Part shown: positions 34,593 to 42,903 of the stretch, piece after piece | Layout: each line of letters begins with the position of its first letter | Numbering within the stretch: position 1 is the first letter of the stretch | Source: Treponema sp. | GTDB taxonomy: Bacteria > Spirochaetota > Spirochaetia > Treponematales > Breznakiellaceae | Assembly: GCA_009777995.1 (NCBI GenBank) | Contig: WRKT01000018.1 | Coordinates: 1 to 48,374 of the forward strand | DNA length: 48,374 bases | Reading direction: 5' to 3' | Translations under genes and position numbers: made by a program | Notes under the pieces: generated by a model | The model's database searches: none | Told to the model about the DNA's origin: nothing | Seen by the model: only the letters and a program-made list of their open reading frames with translations

Positions 34593-34610
34593 ATAAGTAA
34601 AACTTATAAT
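34593..34610 (+). promoter_or_regulatory. LysR-type operator dyad overlapping the -10 of the importer operon
   Basis: ATAAGT-AAA-ACTTAT (34593-34607) is a perfect 6-base dyad that fits the LysR-type T-N11-A rule (T34594, A34606). A perfect TATAAT follows at 34605-34610 on the plus strand with no good -35 at 16-18 bases. This suggests that transcription of the importer needs, or is blocked by, LysR binding. On the minus strand TATACT (34578-34573) may serve the regulator itself. Confidence 0.55.
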
Positions 34611-34676
34611 ACCATAAAAAAATAATGTTTGCAATTAAAGATACTGAAACATAGAATGACACCAAAGGAGACGTTT

Positions 34677-36251
34677 ATGAAAACTGTTAAGTTTATATTG
34701 GTAATTCTGGCAATTTTTTCAGTTATAGGTACTAATATCTTTGCCGGAGGCAGCAGAGCCGCTTCGGCTCCCACGGGGAGTCCGGGAACCGTCAGGGTAC
34801 TGCGAGTCGGCGTTCCGGATATGCCGGATACTCTTGATCCCGGGATTGGAATTGGCAATGTTAACAATAGGGTGCTTTTCAACATTTTTGATATGATTTT
34901 ATACGCAGATTCCACTAGGAATGGTGAGTTATCAACCTATATTGCCGAAGAATACAGGGTGATTGATGATTTCACCACAGAAATCAGGCTTAAGAGTGGT
35001 ATTACTTTCCATAATGGCGATCCTCTGACGGCTGAGGATATTAAATACACAATTGAGCGTATTGTATTTGGCGACCCAAGTTATTTCGGCGCCACTATAA
35101 GAACGCTTTTGCCTAACATCGAAGAAGTCCAGGTAGTTGATAGATATACAGCCCGTGTAAAGACCGTAACACCTGATCCTGTCATGTTAAACCGTCTATC
35201 TTCCACGTTGGGTATTCATGTTGTACCTAAGAATTATATTGAATCGGTTGGAAATGAGGCCTTTGGTCAGGCTCCGATTGGGACAGGTCCTTATAGAGTT
35301 GTATCCATGGCCCCTGAAAGGATTGTTTTAGAGTATTACGAGGGCTATTTTGGACAGCGTCCTGCTGCAGACAGGCTCGAATTCCTCTTGTATCCTGAAG
35401 TCTCAACACGTATTGCCGCATTAAGGACAGGTGAAATTGATATTTGCCTTGCACTTACACCGGATGATATGCCACAATTTAGATCTGCTCCGGGTTTCCG
35501 TTTTGAGCGCAAGGAAAGAGAGGGCTTGCAAGTTCTTTGCTTCAACAGCTCCGTTGCGCCTATGGACGATGCTAACTTACGCAGAGCTTTAAATATTTCA
35601 ATTGATCGGTCACTGTTGGTGGAAACGCTCTGGCACGGTCAGACAAGCACTCCTAATGGATGGAACATAAGAGATTACGGCCCTTATTATCTTCCGGATT
35701 ACCCGGAATATGCGTATGATTTAGCAAGGGCAAGGCAATATCTTGCTGCTTCCCGTTACAATGGAGAACCTATAATCTTTCAGTTGATAGCCGGCATGTA
35801 CCCAATGGGCGTCGAGGTTGCTGAGGCGATCGTTTCTAATTGGCGTTCCATCGGTATTAATGCATCATTGCAAATTGTCACCAGTTTTGATAATGACGCC
35901 TTCCATATACGTAACTGGGCGAATGGCCCGCGCTTTCTTGATCCGGTCGCCGGCCTGTGGTTATTATGGGGACCGGGAACACTCTCCGAATCTCACTACT
36001 GGAGAAACGCAAACGGATGGGATGAATTCGTTCAACTGGGAAGGCTCCTTGAAACATCAAGTGATTTCGAGAGGAGGTTTGCCGCAAATCGCAGGATGAT
36101 GGAATTGTGGGACAATGAGGCTGTGGGTACTATTTTATACCATTCAACAGATTTCTACGCATTGCGGGACAGTATCAGGTGGAGCCATCATAGCGGAAGC
36201 TCTTCCATCAGTTTCCGCGCGGAACATCTCCAAATAACAAATCCTTGGTGA
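34677..36251 (+). CDS. ABC transporter substrate-binding protein, family 5 (peptide/opine type)
   Basis: A 524-residue periplasmic solute-binding protein of the DppA/OppA family. Signal peptide about 1-23 (ending TNIFA) with no lipobox Cys, so it is probably soluble or tethered by its uncleaved helix. Family signatures include DTLDPGIGIGNVNNRVLFNIFD, FHNGDPLTAEDIKYTIERI and GTGPYRVV. The ATG has AAGGAG seven bases upstream. It is the first gene of a six-gene operon. Family members bind di- and oligopeptides but also opines, glutathione and glycosides. The final gene of the operon suggests a phosphodiester or amide ligand here. Confidence 0.93.
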   Translation: MKTVKFILVILAIFSVIGTNIFAGGSRAASAPTGSPGTVRVLRVGVPDMPDTLDPGIGIGNVNNRVLFNIFDMILYADSTRNGELSTYIAEEYRVIDDFTTEIRLKSGITFHNGDPLTAEDIKYTIERIVFGDPSYFGATIRTLLPNIEEVQVVDRYTARVKTVTPDPVMLNRLSSTLGIHVVPKNYIESVGNEAFGQAPIGTGPYRVVSMAPERIVLEYYEGYFGQRPAADRLEFLLYPEVSTRIAALRTGEIDICLALTPDDMPQFRSAPGFRFERKEREGLQVLCFNSSVAPMDDANLRRALNISIDRSLLVETLWHGQTSTPNGWNIRDYGPYYLPDYPEYAYDLARARQYLAASRYNGEPIIFQLIAGMYPMGVEVAEAIVSNWRSIGINASLQIVTSFDNDAFHIRNWANGPRFLDPVAGLWLLWGPGTLSESHYWRNANGWDEFVQLGRLLETSSDFERRFAANRRMMELWDNEAVGTILYHSTDFYALRDSIRWSHHSGSSSISFRAEHLQITNPW

Positions 36252-36273
36252 GAATTTAAAGGTGAGGTAGTTT

Positions 36274-37263
36274 GTGGATACGATCCTGGATGTTAATGAC
36301 TTAAAAACATACTACTTCACCAAAACAAAAACCATCATAGCTGTAGATGGCGTAGATTTTTCTCTTCAAAGAGGTGAGGTGCTTGGAATAGTCGGCGAGT
36401 CCGGCTGTGGCAAAAGTACAATAGCCCGTTCTCTGGTTGGTCTGCTTGACCCATCAAACGCAAGGATTGTTCAAGGCTCTGTTTTATTTGAAGGCAGGGA
36501 TACCACCAAAATGGACACTGAATCGCTAAGGAAGATACGCGGTAAAAAAATATCCATGATTTTCCAGGATCCCTTCGCCTCCCTGAATCCCGTATATTCT
36601 ATTAAGAACCAGATATTTGAAGTATTAAGTATACATGAAAATGCAGATCAAAGTCGCATGGAAGAGAAGGTTCTGGAACAGCTAAAGATGGTGAGCATTC
36701 CATCTCCTGAACTTAGGATGAACGATTATCCTTATCAGTTATCCGGTGGCATGCAGCAACGGGTGATGATTGCCATTGCACTTGCCTGTAAGCCGGATAT
36801 ATTACTGGCTGATGAACCTACTACCGCCCTGGACGTTACTGTACAAGCTCAGATTCTGGATTTGATAAACAAACTAAAAGATGAAAGGTCTATGAGCATC
36901 ATTCTGATTTCGCATAATATGGGTATTATTGCAGAAATGTGTGACAGGATGCTGGTAATGTATGGCGGCGTAGTAGTGGAAGAAGGTTCCTGTGAATCAG
37001 TATTTGGAGAACCTATGCATCCTTATACGCAGGGCCTCCTTGGCGCTATTCCAAGTATCACCGACGATAAGGAAGAACTGGACACCATAAAAGGTATGGT
37101 GCCAACTTTCTCTCCACCTGTAACAGAATGCCGCTTCTCCGGTCGCTGTCATGATGTGTTTGAGCAATGTCTGCGCGGAGAACCGCCACTAATCTCGATA
37201 GCCGAAGGTCGTAGAGTCCGTTGCCGGAAGTATGAAGAAAATGGCAAGGGGGGAAGAAATTGA
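36274..37263 (+). CDS. Peptide-type ABC transporter ATP-binding protein (DppD/OppD-like)
   Basis: A 329-residue ATPase, one of two in the importer. Walker A GESGCGKST (about 38-46), signature LSGGMQQRVMIA, Walker B ILLADEPTTALD and H-loop ISHNMG are intact. The C-terminal oligopeptide/dipeptide extension contains Cys residues in CRFSGRCHDVFEQC and a later RCRKY, the pattern that carries a 4Fe-4S cluster in Dpp-type ATPases. The start is GTG with GAGGTAG upstream. Its stop overlaps the next gene's TTG start by four bases. Confidence 0.95.
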   Translation: MDTILDVNDLKTYYFTKTKTIIAVDGVDFSLQRGEVLGIVGESGCGKSTIARSLVGLLDPSNARIVQGSVLFEGRDTTKMDTESLRKIRGKKISMIFQDPFASLNPVYSIKNQIFEVLSIHENADQSRMEEKVLEQLKMVSIPSPELRMNDYPYQLSGGMQQRVMIAIALACKPDILLADEPTTALDVTVQAQILDLINKLKDERSMSIILISHNMGIIAEMCDRMLVMYGGVVVEEGSCESVFGEPMHPYTQGLLGAIPSITDDKEELDTIKGMVPTFSPPVTECRFSGRCHDVFEQCLRGEPPLISIAEGRRVRCRKYEENGKGGRN

Positions 37264-38243
37264 CAAAAGATCAGCCCTTGCTTGAGGTTTCACAATTACG
37301 AAAATATTTCCATCTACGCAAGAGTATTTTTTCTCGAAAACCGGCTGCAATTGTTAAGGCGGTGGACGGTATAAGTTTTTCAGTACATAAGGGGGAAGCT
37401 CTTGGTTTAATCGGCGAATCCGGTTGCGGTAAAAGCACTGTGGCTCGTCTGATTATGGGCCTCTATAAAGCGACCGATGGTCATGTATTGTATAATGGTC
37501 AGGTGATTAGTAAACATGACATGAAAGCTTACCGTAAACGTGTACAGATGATTTTCCAAGATCCCTATTCATCCTTGGATCCGCGTATGAGTGTTAGACG
37601 GATCATCGAAGAACCCTTACGTATTCATGAGCACCTTTCTCGTAAACAGAAGTTGGACATTGTTCTGCCCGTATTAAGTTCCATTGGCTTTTCCGAGGAT
37701 GTGTTGAAAAAATATCCCCATGAGTTTTCCGGAGGTCAGCGCCAGCGTATTGGAATTGCCCGTGCGTTGGTGACAAAACCTGACCTGCTTGTCTGTGATG
37801 AACCTGTCTCAGCATTAGACGTATCCATTCAATCTTCCGTTTTAAATCTACTTAAGCAAATGCAACGCGATCTTAAGTTAAGCTATATCTTCATATCCCA
37901 TGACATGAGCGTTATACGCCATGTTAGTGATCGTATTGCCGTCATGTACTTGGGACAGATCATGGAGATGGCCGAGAAGCGGACATTATTTGAAGATACA
38001 AAACATCCTTACTCAGAAGCTCTTATGAGTGCAATCCCGGTTCCTGATCCTAAATATAAAAAAAGCCGGATTTTATTAACGGGGGATCCCCCAAGCCCAA
38101 TAAACCCGCCAAAGGGCTGCCTATTCAGTACACGGTGTACCAAGGCTTTACGTGAGTGCTCTGAGATAAGGCCCGGTCTTTCCGAAGTTAAGCCGGGACA
38201 TTTTGTGGCCTGCCACCTGTATACCGGTGAGGTGGTCAAATGA
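37260..38243 (+). CDS. Peptide-type ABC transporter ATP-binding protein (DppF/OppF-like)
   Basis: A 327-residue second ATPase of the importer. It has Walker A GESGCGKST, the Q-loop IFQDPYSSLDPRM typical of OppF, signature FSGGQRQRIGIARAL, Walker B LLVCDEPVSALD and H-loop ISHDMS. The C-terminal Cys pattern (CLFSTRCTKALREC ... ACHLY) matches the FeS site of Dpp/Opp ATPases. The start is TTG 37260, overlapping the preceding TGA; it overlaps the permease start by ATGA. Together with DppD-like it forms the heterodimeric motor. Confidence 0.95.
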   Translation: MTKDQPLLEVSQLRKYFHLRKSIFSRKPAAIVKAVDGISFSVHKGEALGLIGESGCGKSTVARLIMGLYKATDGHVLYNGQVISKHDMKAYRKRVQMIFQDPYSSLDPRMSVRRIIEEPLRIHEHLSRKQKLDIVLPVLSSIGFSEDVLKKYPHEFSGGQRQRIGIARALVTKPDLLVCDEPVSALDVSIQSSVLNLLKQMQRDLKLSYIFISHDMSVIRHVSDRIAVMYLGQIMEMAEKRTLFEDTKHPYSEALMSAIPVPDPKYKKSRILLTGDPPSPINPPKGCLFSTRCTKALRECSEIRPGLSEVKPGHFVACHLYTGEVVK

Positions 38244-39163
38244 GAAATTTTATCATCAAGAGGATCTTTAAAGGTATTGTCACTATATGGTTTATCTGGA
38301 GCCTTGTGTTTGTAATGGTTCGTATCTCAGGAGACCCTGTAGAATGGATGCTTCCGGATAATGCATCAGTGGCTGTTGCAGATGAGCTGCGTTCTTCTTT
38401 GGGCCTGGATCTGCCATTATATCAGCAATATATAAAGAGTTTCACCAACCTGATTTCCGGCGATATGGGTACCAGCTATTTCTTTAGACGCCCCGTAGCT
38501 GATCTATATGCCCAACGCATTGGGGCAACTCTAATGATAGGTATCCCTTCTTTTATTTTATCTACATTTCTTGGGATTCTTCTTGGTGTCCTTGCTGCAG
38601 TAAAGCATAATACCATAATAGATCGATCCGTAATGACTTTTGCCATAACCTTCTATACAATTCCCGGTTTTGCTTTTGCTATCCTACTTGTACTTTTTTT
38701 CAGCCTTTGGCTTGGGATTTTACCCAGCGGTAATATGGGTACTTGGCGACATATGGTAATGCCGATCATTGCAATGACCGTAGGACCAATGGCAACTGTG
38801 GCGCGTCTTACAAGAAGCTCTCTCTTAGATGCACTAAAAAAAGAGTACCTGGATGCCGCTCGTATGAAGGGGGTAAAGGAACACGTAGTCGTACTCAAGC
38901 ATGCTCTTCGTAATTCACTTATCCCGGTTGTAACTTCCGTAGGCATGCGGCTTGGCCAAATAATTAGCGGTGCGGCTGTAGTAGAAACCGTTTTCGGCTG
39001 GCCCGGTATCGGCACCCTGCTGGTTACTGCTGCTTCCCGCCGCGATTTTCCGACGGTACAGTATGGCGTATTGGTTGTATCTGTATTTGTAACAGTCGCC
39101 ATGATAATGGTGGACATTAGTTACGGTTGGCTTGATCCCCGTATCAGAGACACTTATAAATAG
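38240..39163 (+). CDS. Peptide-type ABC transporter permease (DppB-like)
   Basis: A 307-residue inner-membrane permease with about six helices. Typical features are the first-helix FIIKRIFKGIVTIWFIWSL, GDPVEWMLPDNAS in the first periplasmic loop, and the EAA loop LDAARMKGVKEHVVVLKHAL (about 210-229) that contacts the ATPases. Translation is coupled to the upstream ATPase (ATGA) and the second permease begins 13 bases downstream. Substrate range is not encoded in visible motifs. Confidence 0.95.
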   Translation: MRNFIIKRIFKGIVTIWFIWSLVFVMVRISGDPVEWMLPDNASVAVADELRSSLGLDLPLYQQYIKSFTNLISGDMGTSYFFRRPVADLYAQRIGATLMIGIPSFILSTFLGILLGVLAAVKHNTIIDRSVMTFAITFYTIPGFAFAILLVLFFSLWLGILPSGNMGTWRHMVMPIIAMTVGPMATVARLTRSSLLDALKKEYLDAARMKGVKEHVVVLKHALRNSLIPVVTSVGMRLGQIISGAAVVETVFGWPGIGTLLVTAASRRDFPTVQYGVLVVSVFVTVAMIMVDISYGWLDPRIRDTYK

Positions 39164-39175
39164 GAAAGGGTAGGA

Positions 39176-40027
39176 ATGATGAAACAGAGAAAACTGCCTA
39201 TGCCACCATATATATTATTCTTAATGTTGCTTTTTACAGCAATACTAATATATGCCTTTACTGCAGAAATACATAGCCCTGTGGATTTATATGAGGTTAA
39301 TCTCCGTGAAAGATTGATGCCGCCTTCTATTTTCGGATTTTCTGATTCAGGTTATTTATTTGGAACAGATTATCTTGGCCGTGATATTTTTTCTCGCTTA
39401 ATATATGCAACCAGAACATCACTTACAATTGCATTTGTGGGCTTGTTTCTTACTGCTGTTCTGGGTATTACATTAGGTGTATTAGCTGCCATGTGCGGTG
39501 GTATTGTTGATGATGTGGTCATATTTCTTGTCAATATACGTGCTTCACTCCCGGGCCTGCTAATCGGTCTTGTAGCAGCAACCATTTTCGGCTCGGGACA
39601 GAACATGCTCATTATTCTGATAGCCCTGATACAGTGGACAGGTTTTACCAGGCAGGTGCGCGGACAGATCATAAAGATCAAACAGGAGAACTTTATTGAG
39701 TGTAGCCTTGCCATGGGTGCATCAAAAATACGTATTTTGTTTGAACACATCATGAGTAATATTTCTTCCCAGCTTATAATTACATCGACACTGAACTTAA
39801 GCAGTATAATTCTGCTGGAAAGTACCCTTTCTTATCTGGGCTTAGGCATTCAACCTCCGGATACATCATTAGGAGTGATGGTAAGCACGGGTCGTAACCA
39901 GCTTACAAACAGTTGGTGGCTGGCGGTTATTCCCATTATTGTCATTGTTATTATTGTTATGTGTGTGTCTATAATCGGGGACTGGTTACGCGACAAACTG
40001 GATCCAAAACTGCAAAACAAATCATAA
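39176..40027 (+). CDS. Peptide-type ABC transporter permease (DppC-like)
   Basis: A 283-residue second permease. The N-terminal region has one helix, then FGTDYLGRDIFSRLIYATRTS, the family hallmark of DppC/OppC, and the EAA loop CSLAMGASKIRILFEHIM (about 179-196). It ends with a cytoplasmic WLRDKLDPKL. It pairs with the DppB-like permease as the channel. The ATG is preceded by GGGTAGGA. The fused nitrilase-phosphodiesterase gene starts 21 bases later. Confidence 0.95.
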   Translation: MMKQRKLPMPPYILFLMLLFTAILIYAFTAEIHSPVDLYEVNLRERLMPPSIFGFSDSGYLFGTDYLGRDIFSRLIYATRTSLTIAFVGLFLTAVLGITLGVLAAMCGGIVDDVVIFLVNIRASLPGLLIGLVAATIFGSGQNMLIILIALIQWTGFTRQVRGQIIKIKQENFIECSLAMGASKIRILFEHIMSNISSQLIITSTLNLSSIILLESTLSYLGLGIQPPDTSLGVMVSTGRNQLTNSWWLAVIPIIVIVIIVMCVSIIGDWLRDKLDPKLQNKS

Positions 40028-40048
40028 ACAACGAAGAGGAGATTAAAC

Positions 40049-41710
40049 TTGAAAGTATGTGCAATCCAGCCTAAATACCCTCATAAGCAGGAAGAATCGG
40101 ATGAATGTATTCTTTTTTTTCTTGATACCCTGGATCAATGCGATGAAAGCATAGATCTGATTTTGTTTCCGGAAGGCTGTAATGCCCCCAGTTATTATCA
40201 TTCCATGAAGGATGTGCAAAGTCATGCAGAAAAATATACAGAGCCCTTACTCAACAAGGTGAGGGAGACTGCTATTCGCTGTAAATCCATAGTGGCAATA
40301 AATCTAAATGATGGACTAGATGGGCTTTACCGAAATACAACAATAGTTTTTGGATGGGATGGACAGATAAAAGGGAAATACCTGAAACAACATAATTTGC
40401 CGCAAATTAATACTGAGATGCAGAGAGATGACAGTTATTCTTATGCATATAAAAGGCCTTACTCAATAGAGATAGATGGAATTAAATACGGTTTTTTGAC
40501 CTGCTACGACGGCTATTTTAATGAATATATTGCGCACTTGACAACTCAGAATCTTGATATAATTTTGTTTCCAACTCATCAGAGAGCTGAAAGAATGGAT
40601 ATTCTTGAAATGGAAGCTAAGAACATAGCCTTTAATTGTAATGCCTATGTGATACGTTCTTCCGTCAGCATGGGAGATGAAACACATCTTTTGGGCGGCA
40701 GTACCATGGTGGTTGCACCGGATGGGAAGGTTATTGAGAATTATGGGCAGAAAGTTGGTGCGCTATCCTGTATAATCGATCCGAAAAAGAAATATGAGCG
40801 TTCAGGGGGATTTAACCGTTCTGCAATGCGCAATGAAAAGTACATAGAACAGGGAAGAAAACCCTGGGCTTATCGTGCTTGCGGGCCCGGTGTTATTCGC
40901 AGTGATAGAGAGCTTCCCTACCCGCGGGTCTGTTCTCATCGGGGGTTTAATACAATTGCCCCTGAGAACTCACAGGTAGCATTTGGTGCAGCCGTGGCTC
41001 TGGGTGCGGATGAGCTTGAAATGGACATTAGGTTTACCAAAGATCGCCGACAGATTATTTGTCATGACGATTCTGTGGATCGTTTAACTGCCGGTACCGG
41101 GAGAATATCCGATCTGAACTGGGAGGAGATTAAACATCTTAGTATCGGGGGAAAATCTGCTCCTGAATTTACCAGCCTTGGGTTTGTGCTTTTTGAGCAG
41201 GTGCTCCAAAAATTTGCACGCCGGGCAGTTATTAATCTACATATAAAGTCAGGAGAGGCAGAGGAGTATAATAACGATGATTTTCACCGTATAGTTCAAA
41301 CAATTTATGAATACGACTGCCAAGAGCATGTTTATATCGCAGGCAGGGAAGATGTTTTGCGCACAGCAATTAAGCTCGCCCCCGAGTTACCACGTTGTGT
41401 ACTGGATGAAAAAAAAGACTTTAAACTAGTAGAATTGGCAAAGAGATACAAATGCAGCAAACTACAGTTTGTCCGCGGTAAAGATCGGGATTACTTCAAC
41501 CAAGAAATGATTGATGAGGCCAATGCTGCCGGAATTCGCTGTAATCTTTTCTGGTCGGACAACCCGGCGGAGGCTGTGGACTTTTTGAAAAGAGGGATAG
41601 ATACAATCCTTACCAATGATTTCCTTCGTGTCGCAAGTGCTGTATGGGATTATCGCGATCGGATATGGGAGAAACAAAAAGAAAAAATTCGCAGGGTATT
41701 TGGCAGCTAA
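40049..41710 (+). CDS. Fused nitrilase-superfamily amidohydrolase and glycerophosphodiester phosphodiesterase
   Basis: A 553-residue cytoplasmic two-domain enzyme. Residues 1-265 form a carbon-nitrogen hydrolase with the Glu-Lys-Cys triad: Glu42 in LFPEGCN, Lys113 in KYLKQHNLP, Cys152 in GFLTCYDGYF. Residues 292-545 form a GDPD barrel with CSHRGFNTIAPENS (His297, Arg298, Glu306), LEMDIR (Glu324, Asp326) and ICHDD (His339). Both active sites look complete. The start is TTG with GAGGAG nine bases upstream. It is the last gene of the LysR-controlled ABC importer operon, so it probably breaks an amide and a phosphodiester in one imported compound, such as an acylated glycerophosphoethanolamine. 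That substrate is inference. Confidence 0.92.
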   Translation: MKVCAIQPKYPHKQEESDECILFFLDTLDQCDESIDLILFPEGCNAPSYYHSMKDVQSHAEKYTEPLLNKVRETAIRCKSIVAINLNDGLDGLYRNTTIVFGWDGQIKGKYLKQHNLPQINTEMQRDDSYSYAYKRPYSIEIDGIKYGFLTCYDGYFNEYIAHLTTQNLDIILFPTHQRAERMDILEMEAKNIAFNCNAYVIRSSVSMGDETHLLGGSTMVVAPDGKVIENYGQKVGALSCIIDPKKKYERSGGFNRSAMRNEKYIEQGRKPWAYRACGPGVIRSDRELPYPRVCSHRGFNTIAPENSQVAFGAAVALGADELEMDIRFTKDRRQIICHDDSVDRLTAGTGRISDLNWEEIKHLSIGGKSAPEFTSLGFVLFEQVLQKFARRAVINLHIKSGEAEEYNNDDFHRIVQTIYEYDCQEHVYIAGREDVLRTAIKLAPELPRCVLDEKKDFKLVELAKRYKCSKLQFVRGKDRDYFNQEMIDEANAAGIRCNLFWSDNPAEAVDFLKRGIDTILTNDFLRVASAVWDYRDRIWEKQKEKIRRVFGS

Positions 41711-41718
41711 TTTAGCTA

Positions 41719-41747
41719 TTGACAAAATTTTCTTATCACGTAAGTAT
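41719..41747 (+). promoter_or_regulatory. Possible promoter for the RluA-family gene
   Basis: A perfect TTGACA (41719-41724) is followed by weak -10 candidates: AAGTAT at a 17-base spacing or TATAGA at 20. The 122-bp gap 41711-41832 holds nothing else I recognise; no terminator hairpin for the importer operon is visible. Confidence 0.35.
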
Positions 41748-41832
41748 AGAATATGAAGGTACTACTCCACCGTACTGCTGATAATTATGTATCACGCAGA
41801 AAGAGAATTAAAAAATAAATCCATACCTAATC

Positions 41833-42777
41833 TTGACTGCTGCTTCAGATGATGACGGGAGGAGGCTTGACCGTATTCTAAGAAAGGCCCTTCCGGATCT
41901 GCCTCTTTCTGCAATTCACCGCCTCTTGCGGCAGAATGCTGTCCTTGTGGATGGAAAGCCGGAAGGTGCATCTTTTCGTGTGCGGGCAGGGCAGACAATC
42001 AACATAAATAGCATAGGTCATACCGATTCGGAATCGTATATACAAAACCACAATCTTAAGGAGAAAGCAGCTCCTAAAACAAGCTTGGAAATTCTTTACG
42101 AGGGGGAAGGCCTGCTCATCGTAAATAAACCTTCGGGCATTCCCGTTCACGGGGGGAAGCATGGTTGTGAGAGCCTAGAAAGTATTGTACGCACATACCT
42201 TAAGCCGAAAATACCTGCGTCTCTCTCGTTTAAGCCGGGGCCCCTGCACAGGCTGGACATGAACAGCTCAGGGATAATTGTGTTTTCAACGAATCTTGAG
42301 GGAGCAAGGCAATTCAGTTTGTATATGCAAAATCACAAGATAAAGAAACAATACCTCGCCTTGGTTGAAGGAAGCATCAAGAAAGCCGGTATCTGGCAAG
42401 ATGAGCTTAGACGGGATCCGGAGAGCAAAATGACCTTTACTTCACTGCCTGACTCAAAGTCAACCAAAACGGCCCTGACAAGGGTAACCCCGCTTCAAGG
42501 AAACAAAGAATACACTCTAATCCTGGCTGAAATTGAAACGGGCAGGACACATCAAATTCGCTCTCAGGCTGCCGCTCGGGGCCACCCCCTTGCAGGAGAC
42601 AGGAAATATGGCGGAAAGCCTATAGGGAAACCCTTCCCTAAAACCGGCGGCTTCCTCCTCCATGCCTTTCGCATGGAACTGCCTCCGCCATTCCCGCCTC
42701 TAATCGAAGCCCCCTTGCCGGAGGAGTTTGAGGTAACTATTTTTGAACTTTATGGTAAGACAATACTAGATTCTTGA
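41833..42777 (+). CDS. RluA-family pseudouridine synthase
   Basis: A 314-residue RNA-modifying enzyme. The N-terminal S4 RNA-binding domain (about 8-55: RRLDRILRKALPDLP, NAVLVDGKP) is followed by the catalytic domain. Catalytic Asp is in GPLHRLDMNSSG (about 135-146), with LIVNKPSGIPVH before it and EIETGRTHQIRSQAAARGHPLAGD after it. This layout fits RluC/RluD/RluB-type rRNA synthases of the RluA family. The only plausible start is TTG 41833, because an in-frame stop lies at 41809-41811 and there is no ATG before the S4 domain. No ribosome site is visible. Confidence 0.9.
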   Translation: MTAASDDDGRRLDRILRKALPDLPLSAIHRLLRQNAVLVDGKPEGASFRVRAGQTININSIGHTDSESYIQNHNLKEKAAPKTSLEILYEGEGLLIVNKPSGIPVHGGKHGCESLESIVRTYLKPKIPASLSFKPGPLHRLDMNSSGIIVFSTNLEGARQFSLYMQNHKIKKQYLALVEGSIKKAGIWQDELRRDPESKMTFTSLPDSKSTKTALTRVTPLQGNKEYTLILAEIETGRTHQIRSQAAARGHPLAGDRKYGGKPIGKPFPKTGGFLLHAFRMELPPPFPPLIEAPLPEEFEVTIFELYGKTILDS

Positions 42778-42802
42778 CTTTTTGCAAAAATTCCTTCATT
42801 AT
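42774..42802 (+). promoter_or_regulatory. Probable promoter of the 22-codon small gene
   Basis: TTGACT (42774-42779), a 17-base spacer and CATTAT (42797-42802) lie across the end of the RluA gene and would start transcription near 42809, just before a strong ribosome site. It supports independent expression of the small gene, and perhaps of recA further on. Confidence 0.45.
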
Positions 42803-42834
42803 TAACAGGATTGTTTCTAATGGAGGAGATTTTT

Positions 42835-42903
42835 ATGTTATATGGTCTTTTGGCTTTGATTGGATTGATTGCAGTAGTTATAATAGTTATCAGAATACTC
42901 TAA
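42835..42903 (+). CDS. Small single-pass membrane peptide, 22 residues
   Basis: ATG at 42835 runs to TAA at 42901-42903 and encodes a 22-residue peptide, nearly all hydrophobic (MLYGLLALIG at the start) and ending in Arg-Ile-Leu. It has one of the best ribosome sites in the window, GGAGGAG with a seven-base gap, almost the same leader as recA (GGGAGGGAGATTTTT). A promoter lies just upstream. Leucine, isoleucine and valine content fits a lone membrane helix. No homologue is known to me. It could be a membrane regulator or a toxin-like peptide, but no function is assigned. Confidence 0.6.
   Translation: MLYGLLALIGLIAVVIIVIRIL

Noticed and set aside
38653..39117. 154-codon minus-strand frame opposite the DppB-like permease
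   Set aside because: Ser/Thr-rich mirror of a membrane protein, a common artefact; no start signals.
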